From: Streptomyces tibetensis
GTDB taxonomy: Bacteria > Actinomycetota > Actinomycetes > Streptomycetales > Streptomycetaceae
DNA: 64,000 bases
Direction of reading: 5' to 3'
Assembly (NCBI RefSeq): GCF_007655005.1
Contig: NZ_SZVW01000013.1
Span: forward strand, 1-64,000
Shown: positions 10,080-19,062 of the stretch, in pieces
How positions within the stretch are numbered: the stretch's first letter is position 1
Layout of the letters: each line of letters begins with the position of its first letter
Made by a program: the position numbers and the translations under genes
The notes under the pieces: model-generated
Databases searched by the model: none
The model's input: only the letters and a program-made list of their open reading frames with translations
What the model was told of the DNA's origin: nothing

Positions 10080-11015
10080 TCAGTGCGGGATGCCGTCGAT
10101 GATCTCGCGGGCACCCTGACGCAGCAGGGCCACGGCGACCGAGGTCCCGAGTGTCGCCGGGTCCAGCCTGCCCGCCCACTCGTGTGCGTTGAGGCGTGTC
10201 TTGCCGTCCGGGGTGAACACGCAGGCCCGCAGGGAGAGTTCGCCACTGCGGTCCACCTGCGCGAACCCGGCGATGGGGCTGTTGCAGTGCCCCTGGAGCA
10301 CATGCAGGAACATGCGCTCGGCGGTGGTCTCCCGGTGGGTGTCCGGGTCGCCGAGACCGCTGACCGCGTCGATCAGCGCGGCGTCGTCCTCCCGGCACTG
10401 CAGCGCCAGTACGCCCGCGCCGATGGGCGGCATCATCGTCTCCGTCGAGAGGATCTCGCTGATCACGTCCTCACGGCCGATGCGCTCCAGGCCGGAGACC
10501 GCGAGCAGCAGGGCGTCGGCCTCCCCTGCGGCCAGCTTCGCGAGTCGCTTGTTGGCGTTGCCCCGGAACGGCACGCACTCCAGGTGGGGATGCGTGGCGG
10601 CCAACTGCGCGACGCGGCGCACCGAGGAGGTGCCGATCCGTGTGCCGGCCGGCAGTTCGTCGAGGGTGAGCCCGTCCGGGTGGATCAGGGCGTCGCGGAT
10701 GTCGTCCCGCTTGAGGAACGCGGCGAACACCGTGCCCGCCGGGAGCGGCCGGTCGGCGGGCACGTCCTTCACGCAGTGCACGGCGAGGTCTGCCTCGCCG
10801 GCCAGCAGCGCCGCGTCGACCTCCTTGGTGAACGCGCCCTTGCCCTCGACCTGGGACAGGTCGCCCATCCACTTGTCGCCGGTGGTCTTCACCGGAACGA
10901 CCTCGGTGCGCACTCCGGGATGGGCGGCGGCCAACTCGGCCCGGACACGCTCCACCTGGGCGAGCGCCATGGGGGAGTCGCGGGAGACGATGCGAATCAG
11001 TTCGGGGACGGACAT
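10080..11015 (-). CDS. hemC: Hydroxymethylbilane synthase (isolated HemC paralogue)
   Basis: Porphobilinogen deaminase: joins four porphobilinogens into hydroxymethylbilane in tetrapyrrole synthesis. At 311 aa it is full length. D84 in HCVKDVP matches the catalytic aspartate, GTSSVRRVAQL and FRGNANKRLAKL are the substrate-binding segments, and C244 in LQGHCNSPIAG is the dipyrromethane-cofactor cysteine. So it looks active. No other haem gene is adjacent; the usual hemACD cluster must be elsewhere, making this a probable second copy, perhaps linked to a specialised tetrapyrrole or to a resistance/duplication function. Confidence 0.93.
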   Translation of the reverse strand: MSVPELIRIVSRDSPMALAQVERVRAELAAAHPGVRTEVVPVKTTGDKWMGDLSQVEGKGAFTKEVDAALLAGEADLAVHCVKDVPADRPLPAGTVFAAFLKRDDIRDALIHPDGLTLDELPAGTRIGTSSVRRVAQLAATHPHLECVPFRGNANKRLAKLAAGEADALLLAVSGLERIGREDVISEILSTETMMPPIGAGVLALQCREDDAALIDAVSGLGDPDTHRETTAERMFLHVLQGHCNSPIAGFAQVDRSGELSLRACVFTPDGKTRLNAHEWAGRLDPATLGTSVAVALLRQGAREIIDGIPH

Positions 11016-11154
11016 GCGGACACGATAGACCCTCTCGCGGGGGCGTACGTGCCGTCCCTCCGCCGATCGCCGGGCGGGGCACGTCAGTTCGGCACGAGTG
11101 GATCTCCCCGCGGTACGGCGCCGCCTCGCTGCGTGGCGGCACCGACACGAGCCG

Positions 11155-11189
11155 GGTCCGGCCGGAGGCCCGGGGCCCCCGGCCGGACC
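11155..11189 (-). terminator. GC hairpin terminator after the NLP gene
   Basis: A perfect 11-bp stem, GGTCCGGCCGG with CCGGCCGGACC, encloses a 13-nt loop that can itself fold. It starts 8 bp beyond the stop of the NLP gene on the minus strand. No U-tract follows, as is common for Streptomyces terminators. Confidence 0.65.
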
Positions 11190-11196
11190 GTGCGCG

Positions 11197-11973
11197 TCAC
11201 GCGTACGGGTCGAAGGCGATGCCGGAGGGCTTGGCCTTGGCGAGGTGGTTGGCGAAGTTGCCGTCCTTCAGGCCGAAGTTGGCGCTGCCGAAGTCGTACG
11301 ACGTGAGCTTGTCGCGTACCCCGGCCGGATAGCCGTTCCAGCCGACCAGCGCCGGGTACTGCCAGGTGTGCTTGTGGTTCTCCGGCGGCTCGTCGTTGGC
11401 GTTCGCGGCGCGGAAGCAGTGCGTGCTGACTCCGTCCTTGTGGTAGACGATCTTCGCGTGCGTGCCGTCGAATCGGATGGCGGACGCCGCGTGCACGGTG
11501 AACCCGCCGTGGTTGGACGTCGACACGTACTTGACCTGGTTGTCCTGTACGAACACCGCGACATGCTCGAAGTCGTGCCGGTGGCCGCCGATGCTGCTGC
11601 CGGCCACGGCCTGGTCCTTCTCGAAGTAGAGGGCGTACAGGACGGCGCACCAGCCGTTGTTGCACTTGGAGCGCGCGTAGCCGTTGGTGTTGTCGAGGTC
11701 CGAGGCGTCCCGGCAGTCGCCGTTCAGGGCGCCGGTCGGGTTGAGCCCGCCGTTCACGGTGCCGTCGGGGCCGATCGCGGGCGTGGAGTAGCAGCCGTCG
11801 GTGTCGTAGTCGTAGGCGGGCTGGTACGTCTGCTCCAGCGTGTCCGCGTTGGCGGGCAGTGCCGAGGGCGGGGCGGCGTGGGCCGTGGCGGGGACCGCGA
11901 GGACGAGGGCGGCGGCACCGGCTGCTCCGGTGAGCCATCTCCTGCGGTGGTGGGCGAACGGGCGTGACGACAC
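11197..11973 (-). CDS. Secreted NPP1/NLP-family protein (necrosis-inducing type)
   Basis: A 258-aa exported protein of the necrosis- and ethylene-inducing (NLP) family, whose members bind plant membrane sphingolipids or have other uncharacterised roles. A signal peptide is clear: RRRWLTGAAGAAALVLAVPATAHA, with cleavage after AHA near residue 32. The family heptapeptide GHRHDWE appears as GHRHDFE, a conservative change at position 6. Two cysteine pairs are likely (DGCYSTP, NGDCRDA, SKCNNGWC, THCFRAA). The GTG at 11973 is chosen because AAGGAGG lies 5 nt upstream; the open frame continues to 12093 without one. Confidence 0.9.
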   Translation of the reverse strand: MSSRPFAHHRRRWLTGAAGAAALVLAVPATAHAAPPSALPANADTLEQTYQPAYDYDTDGCYSTPAIGPDGTVNGGLNPTGALNGDCRDASDLDNTNGYARSKCNNGWCAVLYALYFEKDQAVAGSSIGGHRHDFEHVAVFVQDNQVKYVSTSNHGGFTVHAASAIRFDGTHAKIVYHKDGVSTHCFRAANANDEPPENHKHTWQYPALVGWNGYPAGVRDKLTSYDFGSANFGLKDGNFANHLAKAKPSGIAFDPYA

Positions 11974-12115
11974 TGCGTCCTCCTTGGTCCGGGCGCAGCC
12001 CAACGGCTGTGGGGGAAAGGGAGGTTCAGCTTCCAGGCTGAACGCGTCCATGCCAAGAGGGGTGGAGGATCTCAACAGTGAATCGCAGCCCAACAGTTGA
12101 CCACCGGTCGTCGTT

Positions 12116-13129
12116 TCAGACCAGGTCGTCCGGGATGTCCGCCGCCGCGTCCTCAGGTGCCAGGTCGGGGCGGAGCCGCAGCCAGGACGGTTGCCTCAGC
12201 AGCCCCTCCCGGGTGCGGGTGCTGTAGCGGACCTCGCCCACCAGGCGGGGTACGACCCAGTGCGCCCCCGGAGCGCGCGGGGCGGGGTCGAAGGGGCAGA
12301 CGCCGGTCGCGGCGGCCCGCAGCAGCGCGGCGAGTTCCGTGCGTTCGGCCTCGCTCCAGCCCGTGCCCACGCTGCCGACGTAGCGCAGCCGTCCCGCGGC
12401 ACGCTGCCCGACCAGCACCGCGCCCGGCAGGCCGGTGAGCCGTCCCTTTCCGGGCTGCCAGCCGCCGACTAGGACGTCCTCGGTGCGCATGTTGCGGATC
12501 TTGATCCAGGCACGCGAGCGCGTCCCCGGTTCGTACACGGAGTCCAGCCGCTTGCAGACCAGCCCCTCCAGGCCGTGCTCCCTGGTGGCATGCAGGGCCT
12601 CGGTGCCGTGGCCGACGAGCGCCCGCGGGGTCGACCACGAGGGTCCGGCGAGGCCGAGGTCCTCCAGCGTCGTGCGGCGGCGTGCGTAGGGGAGCCGCAG
12701 AAGCGAGTGGTTCGCGACATGCATCACGTCGAACAGCACGAGGTGGACCGGGACCTCCGCCGCCCGCCGTGCGGCCCTGGCCGGCGCGTGGGCCAGGCCC
12801 ATCCGGGACTGGAGCAACTGGAAGCTGGCCCGGCCCGCGGCGTCCAGGGCCATGATCTCGCCGTCCAGTACGGCAGCCGTGGTGCCGAGGGCGGTGCCCA
12901 GCGGCCGGAGTTCTGGATAGGCGGCGGTGATGTCGTCCCCGGAGCGGGCGCGCAGCAGCACGCTGCCGTCCCCGGGCAGATAGACCACCACCCGCTGGCC
13001 GTCCTGCTTGGTCTCGTAGGCCCACCGCGCGTCCTGCGCGGCGGGCGGCAGGGAGCCGGACGTGGCGAGCATGGGCGGGATCAGTGGCAGGTCCACGGGT
13101 GAGATGTCGACGAACCGGCCGGTCCTCAC
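12116..13129 (-). CDS. ATP-dependent DNA ligase (LigC-like)
   Basis: A stand-alone ATP-dependent DNA ligase, about 337 aa. The adenylation domain has motif I with the nucleophilic lysine in YETKQDGQRV (about residue 34), then LDGEIMALD (motif III), EGLVCKR (motif IV) and WIKIRN (motif V). An OB-fold follows. Such enzymes accompany Ku/LigD-type end joining or repair in actinomycetes. The start is uncertain: the GTG at 13129 gives the expected length but has no good ribosome site, and an internal ATG (MLATSG) is 23 codons in. It is divergent from a MarR gene. Confidence 0.9.
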   Translation of the reverse strand: MRTGRFVDISPVDLPLIPPMLATSGSLPPAAQDARWAYETKQDGQRVVVYLPGDGSVLLRARSGDDITAAYPELRPLGTALGTTAAVLDGEIMALDAAGRASFQLLQSRMGLAHAPARAARRAAEVPVHLVLFDVMHVANHSLLRLPYARRRTTLEDLGLAGPSWSTPRALVGHGTEALHATREHGLEGLVCKRLDSVYEPGTRSRAWIKIRNMRTEDVLVGGWQPGKGRLTGLPGAVLVGQRAAGRLRYVGSVGTGWSEAERTELAALLRAAATGVCPFDPAPRAPGAHWVVPRLVGEVRYSTRTREGLLRQPSWLRLRPDLAPEDAAADIPDDLV

Positions 13130-13198
13130 GCGTGTTTTGTGGCTGTTTCCCCTGAACGGCGCCGACCGCGGCACGTGCGGTGGACCGCCCCGATTTAC

Positions 13199-13223
13199 TT
13201 GAGTTACGCAACGAGATGATAAC
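13199..13223. promoter_or_regulatory. Candidate MarR operator and promoter between ligase and MarR genes
   Basis: TTGAGTTACGCAA at 13199-13211 is an imperfect palindrome (10 of 13 positions match its complement). GATAAC at 13218-13223 is a plausible -10 box only 9 bp before the MarR ATG at 13233. That spacing, with no ribosome site, suggests leaderless or near-leaderless translation and autoregulation. Confidence 0.45.
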
Positions 13224-13232
13224 CTGGCGCTC

Positions 13233-13745
13233 ATGCCCACACCACCGCTCCCCGGCGTCCCCTCCCCGGAAGTGATCGACATCGAGCGCGCGCTCACCCG
13301 TATCACCTACCTGAGCACCCGCGCCCGTCGGCACGACCGGCTGATGGCCCTGGCGGGCGTGCCACTGGACCGCGCCGCCGTGGCGCTGCTGCGGCAGATC
13401 GCCGACTCCGAGCCGCTGCGGCCGGGGGAGCTCGCCGCGCGGCTGGGCGTGGAGGCCTCGCACGTCACGCGCACGGTGCAGCAGTTGCAGAAGTCCGGGT
13501 ACGTCACCCGCGTCCCCGACCCGGACGACCGCCGCGCCCAGCGCATCGAGCTCACCGACGCCGGCGGCGAGGCCATCGCCAAGGTCCGCGAGGCCGGTGT
13601 CCGCGGTATGCAGATGGCGCTGTCGGAGTGGTCGCCCGACGAGCTGCGGCAGCTCGCCACACTGTTCCACCGCATGGTCGACGACTTCCTCGCCTACGCC
13701 GACGAGGAGGGCGAACCCCAGTCCACTCCGGCCGGGACGACCTGA
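13233..13745 (+). CDS. MarR-family transcriptional regulator
   Basis: A 170-aa winged-helix regulator. The HTH is at about residues 68-92 (RPGELAARLGVEASHVTRTV) and the wing reads YVTRVPDPDDRRAQRIELT. The last 15 residues are an acidic tail. The gene is divergent from the DNA ligase and convergent with the MFS gene (7 bp between stops). Its own upstream region holds an imperfect palindrome, so autoregulation and control of the ligase are both possible; neither is shown. Confidence 0.9.
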   Translation: MPTPPLPGVPSPEVIDIERALTRITYLSTRARRHDRLMALAGVPLDRAAVALLRQIADSEPLRPGELAARLGVEASHVTRTVQQLQKSGYVTRVPDPDDRRAQRIELTDAGGEAIAKVREAGVRGMQMALSEWSPDELRQLATLFHRMVDDFLAYADEEGEPQSTPAGTT

Positions 13746-13752
13746 TCCCCGG

Positions 13753-14946
13753 TCACCGTGCGGCCGCATCGCGCGGATCCGCCCCCACGGCATCAGCCGC
13801 CGCCGGTGGCGCCGGTTCGCGCAGGCCGCACAGCAGCAGCCGGCCCAGCGCGGGCAGCGCGACGAGGGGCAGCAGGGCCGACCGGAGGGACGTCGCGTCG
13901 GCCAGCGCCCCGAGCGCGGGGGCCGCGAGGCCGCCGACGCTCACGGTCAGTCCCAGCGTGACCCCGCTCGCGGTACCCACGCGGCGGGGCAGAAAGTCCT
14001 GCCCCAAGGTGATGTGCAGCGAGAACGGCACATAGAGGCCCACCGACGTCAGTGCCACGAACAGGTACACCGGCGGCCCGGGCACCAGCACCAGCCCGGC
14101 CACGGCCAGGACCGTCACGGCGTACGACCGGCGCACCACCGGCATCCGCCCGTACCGCCCGGCCAGCCGGCCCCCCGCCAGGGTGCCGACCGCGCCGCCG
14201 GCGTAGAGCACGAACAGCGCCGCGGTACCTGCCGCCTCGCCGCCGCCGGTGCGCTCGCGCACGTACAGCGCCACGAACGTGCTCAGGCCGACGAACACCA
14301 CCGAGCGGCAGACCACGGCCCCGGACAACCGCAGGAAGGACCCCCAGTCGTCCGCACCGGCGGCGGCGCACGCTCCGGACCCTCCGGGGACGGACCCCGC
14401 CGAGCGCACGGCCGCCGCACACAGCGCCGCCCCCGCCAGTGCCGGGAGGATCAGCACAGGAGACGCGCGCAGCCCACCCGTGGCCACCACGGCGAAGACC
14501 AGCAGGGGCGCCAGGGCGAAGCCGGCGTTGCCACCGAAGGAGAACCAGCCCATGCCCGTGTGCCGGCCCTGCGCCAGGGCCCGCGCCACCCGGGCGGCCT
14601 CCGGATGGTAGGCGGCCACCCCCACCCCCGATACGGCCACCACCGCCAGAGTCGGCGCATAGGACCCGGTCACCCCGCTCAGGGCGACGCCCACCCCGGC
14701 CGTCAGTGCGCTCAGCGGCAGCAGCCAGGGCATCGCCCACCGGTCGGTGAGCACCCCGAACAACGGCTGCACCAGTGACGACAGCAGGGACGCCGCCAGG
14801 ACGACACCGGAAGCGGCGGCATAGGAGTAGGCACGCTCGGCGACGAAGTACGGCACCAGGGCGGCCACGGCCCCCTGGTACACATCCACGCAGGCGTGCC
14901 CCAGGGACATCAGGCCGATCGGTCGGCCGTATCTCGAAGAGGTCAC
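13753..14946 (-). CDS. MFS exporter, fosmidomycin-resistance (Fsr) type
   Basis: A 397-aa major facilitator with about 11-12 hydrophobic segments. The N-terminus SLGHACVDVYQGAVAALVPY and the motif-A region GVLTDRW (then GGRLAGRYGRMPVVRRS) are typical of the fosmidomycin-resistance-like group. The GTG at 14946 is the furthest start that keeps the family N-terminus; an ATG 12 codons further in is an alternative. It is divergent from an AraC-type gene 54 bp away, which is the likely local regulator. Confidence 0.88.
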   Translation of the reverse strand: MTSSRYGRPIGLMSLGHACVDVYQGAVAALVPYFVAERAYSYAAASGVVLAASLLSSLVQPLFGVLTDRWAMPWLLPLSALTAGVGVALSGVTGSYAPTLAVVAVSGVGVAAYHPEAARVARALAQGRHTGMGWFSFGGNAGFALAPLLVFAVVATGGLRASPVLILPALAGAALCAAAVRSAGSVPGGSGACAAAGADDWGSFLRLSGAVVCRSVVFVGLSTFVALYVRERTGGGEAAGTAALFVLYAGGAVGTLAGGRLAGRYGRMPVVRRSYAVTVLAVAGLVLVPGPPVYLFVALTSVGLYVPFSLHITLGQDFLPRRVGTASGVTLGLTVSVGGLAAPALGALADATSLRSALLPLVALPALGRLLLCGLREPAPPAAADAVGADPRDAAAR

Positions 14947-15000
14947 CCGGCGATCGTCGTCCGCGCAGCGCCTGGCCCGCTTCCGATAATCTGCCGGACC

Positions 15001-15762
15001 GTGCCGAACATCCGCCACGCCCCGACCGCTCCCACCCGCGCCCAGCGGCTCACCGCGGGCGACCGCATCGACGCGCACCGGCACGACGACCACCAGATCG
15101 TCTACGCGGGCTCCGGCGTCGTCGCCGTCACCACCGACGCCGGCACCTGGTTCGCCCCCGGCACCCGCGCCATCTGGGTCCCGGCCGGCACCGTGCACGC
15201 CCACCGCGCCCACGGCCGCCTCGACCTGCACCTGATCGGCCTGCCCGCGGGTGACAACCCCCTCGGCCTGGACCACCCGGCCGTCCTCGCCGTCAGCCCG
15301 TTGCTGCGCGAGCTGATCCTCGCCTACACCCGCGATCCGGGCGACCACGGCCCGGAGCGCCGCCGGCTGCGCGCCGTCCTGCGCGACCAGCTCCGCATAT
15401 CGCCCCAGCAGCCCCTGCGTCTGCCCACCCCCGCCGATCCGCGGCTGGCCGCCGTCTGCGCGCTCGTGCACGCCGACCCGGCCGACGCGCGCACCCTCGC
15501 CGAGCTCGGCGAGGCGACCGGGGCGGGGGAGCGGACCCTCAGCCGGCTCTTCCGCCGCGAGTTCGGCATGACCTTCCCGCAGTGGCGCACCCAGTCGCGG
15601 CTCTACCACGCCCTGCGGATGCTGGCCGACGGCCTGCCCGTCACGACCGTGGCCCACCGCTGCGGCTGGTCCTCCGCGAGTGCCTTCATCGACGTCTTCC
15701 GCCGCTCGTTCGGCTACACGCCGGGCCGCCATCACCAGCGCTCCCGGGACCCGGTGAACTGA
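15001..15762 (+). CDS. AraC-family regulator, divergent from the MFS exporter
   Basis: A 253-aa protein with an N-terminal cupin sensor (about residues 15-90; DRIDAHRHDDHQIVYAGSG) and two C-terminal HTH units (TLAELGEATGAGERTLSRLF; VTTVAHRCGWSSASAFIDVF). This architecture is common for small-molecule-responsive control of a neighbouring exporter. A -10-like GATAAT at 14985-14990 stands 10 bp before the GTG and there is no ribosome site, so a leaderless mRNA is likely. Inference: it regulates the MFS gene from the shared 54-bp gap. Confidence 0.9.
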   Translation: MPNIRHAPTAPTRAQRLTAGDRIDAHRHDDHQIVYAGSGVVAVTTDAGTWFAPGTRAIWVPAGTVHAHRAHGRLDLHLIGLPAGDNPLGLDHPAVLAVSPLLRELILAYTRDPGDHGPERRRLRAVLRDQLRISPQQPLRLPTPADPRLAAVCALVHADPADARTLAELGEATGAGERTLSRLFRREFGMTFPQWRTQSRLYHALRMLADGLPVTTVAHRCGWSSASAFIDVFRRSFGYTPGRHHQRSRDPVN

Positions 15763-15769
15763 CCTGTTC

Positions 15770-15781
15770 TACCGGACGGTA
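15770..15781. promoter_or_regulatory. Small palindrome before the DoxX-peroxiredoxin pair
   Basis: TACCGGACGGTA has 5-bp arms TACCG and CGGTA around GA and lies 32 bp before the DoxX start. It overlaps an AT-rich TAATAAT that could be a -10 box. A TetR-like or redox regulator could bind; this is only positional inference. Confidence 0.35.
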
Positions 15782-15813
15782 ATAATGCGCGGCAGGCCTT
15801 CAGAGGAGGAACC

Positions 15814-16194
15814 GTGCCCCGGTCCGAACGCTCACCCCTGCTGCTCGCCGGCCTGCTGGCCACCGCGGGCGTCGCCCACTTCGCCAATCCCCGCCCGTTC
15901 GACGCGACCATCCCGCGCGGCCTGCCCGGCACGCCCAGGGCCTGGACCTACGCGAGCGGCGCCGTCGAGCTCGCGCTGGCCGCCGGCCTGGCGCTGCCGC
16001 GCACCCGCAGGACCGCCGCGCTGGCCACGGCGGCCTTCTTCGTCGGGGTGTTCCCCTCCAACGTCAAGATGGCCGCCGACTTCCGCCACCGACCCGCCCC
16101 GCAGAAGGCCGCCGCCTTCGGACGCCTGCCCCTGCAGGTGCCCCTCGTGCTCTGGGCGCGCGGCGTGGCCCGGAACGCGGAGGGCAGGTCGTGA
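15814..16194 (+). CDS. DoxX-like small membrane protein (126 aa)
   Basis: Four hydrophobic segments (LLLAGLLATAGVAHFA, YASGAVELALAAGLAL, ALATAAFFVGVFPS, LPLQVPLVLWARGVA) and the GVAHFANPRPFDATIP opening match the DoxX-like proteins of Streptomyces. Its GTG has GAGGAGG 5 nt upstream. The stop overlaps the next GTG (GTGA), so it is co-translated with a peroxiredoxin, suggesting a role in redox or thiol stress at the membrane. The biochemical role of these short DoxX relatives is unknown. Confidence 0.85.
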   Translation: MPRSERSPLLLAGLLATAGVAHFANPRPFDATIPRGLPGTPRAWTYASGAVELALAAGLALPRTRRTAALATAAFFVGVFPSNVKMAADFRHRPAPQKAAAFGRLPLQVPLVLWARGVARNAEGRS

Positions 16195-16658
16195 GCGCGC
16201 GTGTGGAGACCGGGGACACGGTCGAGGACTTCGCCCTGCCCGACGAGACCGGCACCGTCCGCAGCCTGTCCGCGCTGCTCGCCGAGGGCCCGGTCGTGCT
16301 CTTCTTCTACCCGGCCGCCCTGACCCCCGGCTGCACGGCCCAGGCCTGCCACTTCCGCGACCTGGCCGCCGAGTTCGCCGCCGTGGGAGCACGCCCCGTC
16401 GGCATCAGCGGCGACGCCGTCGAACGGCAGCAGGAGTTCGCCGGGCGGCACGGCCTCGGCATGCCGCTGCTGTCCGACGCCGACGGAGCGGTCCGCGAGC
16501 GGTTCGGTGTGAAGCGCGGCTTCTCGCTGGCGCCCACCAAGCGCACCACGTTCGTCATAGCGCAGGACCGCACCGTCCTCGACGTCGTCCGCAGCGAACT
16601 GCGCATGAACGCACACGCCGACCGGGCCCTCACCGCGCTGCGCGCCCACCGCGCCTGA
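16191..16658 (+). CDS. Peroxiredoxin, BCP/AhpC-TSA type
   Basis: A 155-aa thiol peroxidase that reduces hydroperoxides. The peroxidatic cysteine sits in TPGCTAQACHFRD (about residue 47) with the resolving cysteine five positions on, the arrangement of Bcp/PrxQ-type enzymes. The fold elements FALPDETGTVRSLS, VVLFFYPAALTPG and VFGV-like strands are in the expected order, and the length is normal. Coupled to the DoxX-like gene by a 4-bp overlap. Confidence 0.92.
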   Translation: MSARVETGDTVEDFALPDETGTVRSLSALLAEGPVVLFFYPAALTPGCTAQACHFRDLAAEFAAVGARPVGISGDAVERQQEFAGRHGLGMPLLSDADGAVRERFGVKRGFSLAPTKRTTFVIAQDRTVLDVVRSELRMNAHADRALTALRAHRA

Positions 16659-16719
16659 CACTGTCCCGAATGCCCCGTCGCGGTTGATAGAGGGCGGCAA
16701 AGGGATAATCCTGGACGCT

Positions 16720-19062
16720 ATGGAGGACGCCTCCGCTGCTGCGATCATCGACGCCCGCGGCATGGTGACGGGGTGGAGCGAGGGTGCCCGGCGGCTGACC
16801 GGCTACCCGGCCGAGGAGGCCGTGGGCCGGTCCGTACGGGACCTGCTCGCCGAGGACGTGCCGGCCGGGGCGGTGTCCGCGCGGTCGGGCACCGTCATGG
16901 TGCGGCACCGCGAGGGCTACCTGGTCGGCCTCCGTGTCAGAGGTTGCGCCGTGGCGGGCCCGGGCGGGGAAGCGGGCGGTTATGTGATCACCGCCGCGTC
17001 GCCCGGCCGCGGGGAGACGTCCCTGGCGGGCCGTGCTTTCCAGCAGGCGTCCATGTCGATGTCCGTCTTCGACACCAGCCAGCGCTACCTGCGACTCAAC
17101 GACGCCGCCTGTCAGGTGATGGGCGTGTCGGAGGAGACCCTGCTCGGCCGGCCATTCCCGGACACCGTGGAGGAGGCGGAGCACAGCCGCGGCTTCAACT
17201 GGCATCTGCGGCACGTCGTCGAGACCGGCCGGCCGCTGCGCTACGAGAGCTACACCGGTGCACCGGCCCTCAACCGGGAGCACGCCTGGGTCACCGAGAT
17301 GTGGCCGGTCCGGGACGCCGCCGGCGCGCTCGTGGGCACCGCCCTGGCCGCTTTCGACAGCACCGAGCAGTATTGGGCGAGGCAGCGGCTGGCCCTGCTG
17401 AACGAGGCCGCCGCCGGCATCGGCACCACCCTGGACGTGATCCGCACCGCCGAGGAGCTGATCTCGGTCGTGGTGCCCCGGTTCGCCGACTTCGCGAGCG
17501 TGGACCTGTTCGACTGGGTCCTCGGCTCCGACGAGGCGCCTGCGGCGCCCGCCCAGGAGGTCACGCTGCGGCGGGTCGCCCACGGCTCCGTCACCGAGGG
17601 CACCCCGGAGGCGGCCGTCCACCTCGGTGAAGTGGACGTCTACCCTTCGTTCTCGCCGATCGCCCGGGCCATGCGGGAGGGCCGGGCCATCGTCAGCCAG
17701 GCGGGGGAGCCGGCGTTCATGCGCTGGGTCGCCGAGCGCAACTCCCGAGCCCCGCAAGGACGCCCCTACCGCAAGGGCGTCCACTCGATGATGGCCGTAC
17801 CGCTGCGGGCCCGCGGCACCACGCTCGGTGTCGCCGTCGCCGTGCGCGTGGCACAGCCCGACGACTACGCCGACGACGACGCCGTGTTCGCGGAGGAACT
17901 CGCCAGCCGGGCCGCGGTCTGCGTCGACAACGCCCGCCGCTTCGCCCGCGAGCGCACCACCGCCCTCGCACTCCAGCACAGCCTGCTGCCCAGGGGCCTG
18001 CCCGGACAGGCAGCCGTCCAGGTCGCCCACCGCTATCTGCCCTCCGGCTCGGCCGCCGGCATCGGCGGCGACTGGTTCGACGTGATCCCGCTGTCCGGCA
18101 GCCGCGTCGCGCTCGTCGTCGGGGACGTCGTGGGGCACGGCATCCCCTCGACGGCCACCATGGGCCGGCTGGTCACCGCCGTCCGCACCCTCGCCGACGT
18201 CGACCTCGCGCCGGACGAGCTCCTCACCCACCTCGACGACCTGGTCACCCACCTCGCCTCGGACGACCAGGGCGACGACGTCGCCGAACTCGGCGCGACC
18301 TGCCTCTACGCCGTCTACGACCCCGTCACACGACGTCTGAGCCTGGCCGCCGCCGGGCACCCCGCGCCCGCACTGGTGCTGCCCGACGGATCCGCCCGGC
18401 TGATCCCGATGAGCGCGGGACCCCCGCTGGGCGTGGGAGGGCTGCCGTTCGAGGCGACGGAGCTCCAGCTGCCCGAGGGCTCCGTCGTCGCCCTCTACAC
18501 CGACGGACTCGTCGAGGACCGCGACCGCGACGTCGACCACGCCACCGACGAACTGTGCCGGGCTCTGACCGTGCCCGCCGACTCGCTGGACGCCCTGTGC
18601 GACACCGTCCTGAAGGCCGTACTGCCGGAGGAGCCCAGCGACGACGTGGCCCTGCTGCTGGCCCGGACCCGGGCGCTGGGCGCCGACCAGGTCGCCACCT
18701 GGGACGTCACGCCCGACCCCGCGGAGGTGGCCGCCACCCGGCAGGCCGCCACCGACCAGCTCACCGCCTGGGGCCTGGACGAGACGGCCTTCGTCACCGA
18801 ACTCGTCGTCAGCGAACTGGTCACCAACGCCATCCGGTACGGCGCCCCGCCCATCCAGCTCCGCCTGATCCGGGACCAGACCCTCATCTGCGAGGTGTCC
18901 GACGGCAGTTCCACCTCCCCGCACCTGCGGCGGGCCCACCAGGACGACGAGGGCGGCCGCGGCCTGCTGCTGGTCGCCCAGCTCACCCAGCGCTGGGGCA
19001 GCCGGCAGACCACCCGGGGCAAGACCATCTGGTGCGAGCAGTCGCTCACACCGCAGTTCTGA
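16720..19062 (+). CDS. PAS-PAS-GAF-SpoIIE phosphatase with C-terminal HATPase
   Basis: A 780-aa sensory serine phosphatase, the RsbU/RsbP-like kind common in Streptomyces. Order: PAS (1-95), PAS (100-217), GAF (228-415), SpoIIE/PP2C domain (430-640) with metal-site motifs GGDWFDV and DDVALLL, and an RsbW-like HATPase_c (650-780) with SELVTNAIRYG and GGRGLLLV. It could therefore both dephosphorylate an anti-anti-sigma factor and bind a sigma factor. I prefer the ATG at 16720; a TTG at 16684 would add 12 residues. GGGATAAT just upstream may be a -10 box, implying a very short leader. Confidence 0.92.
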   Translation: MEDASAAAIIDARGMVTGWSEGARRLTGYPAEEAVGRSVRDLLAEDVPAGAVSARSGTVMVRHREGYLVGLRVRGCAVAGPGGEAGGYVITAASPGRGETSLAGRAFQQASMSMSVFDTSQRYLRLNDAACQVMGVSEETLLGRPFPDTVEEAEHSRGFNWHLRHVVETGRPLRYESYTGAPALNREHAWVTEMWPVRDAAGALVGTALAAFDSTEQYWARQRLALLNEAAAGIGTTLDVIRTAEELISVVVPRFADFASVDLFDWVLGSDEAPAAPAQEVTLRRVAHGSVTEGTPEAAVHLGEVDVYPSFSPIARAMREGRAIVSQAGEPAFMRWVAERNSRAPQGRPYRKGVHSMMAVPLRARGTTLGVAVAVRVAQPDDYADDDAVFAEELASRAAVCVDNARRFARERTTALALQHSLLPRGLPGQAAVQVAHRYLPSGSAAGIGGDWFDVIPLSGSRVALVVGDVVGHGIPSTATMGRLVTAVRTLADVDLAPDELLTHLDDLVTHLASDDQGDDVAELGATCLYAVYDPVTRRLSLAAAGHPAPALVLPDGSARLIPMSAGPPLGVGGLPFEATELQLPEGSVVALYTDGLVEDRDRDVDHATDELCRALTVPADSLDALCDTVLKAVLPEEPSDDVALLLARTRALGADQVATWDVTPDPAEVAATRQAATDQLTAWGLDETAFVTELVVSELVTNAIRYGAPPIQLRLIRDQTLICEVSDGSSTSPHLRRAHQDDEGGRGLLLVAQLTQRWGSRQTTRGKTIWCEQSLTPQF

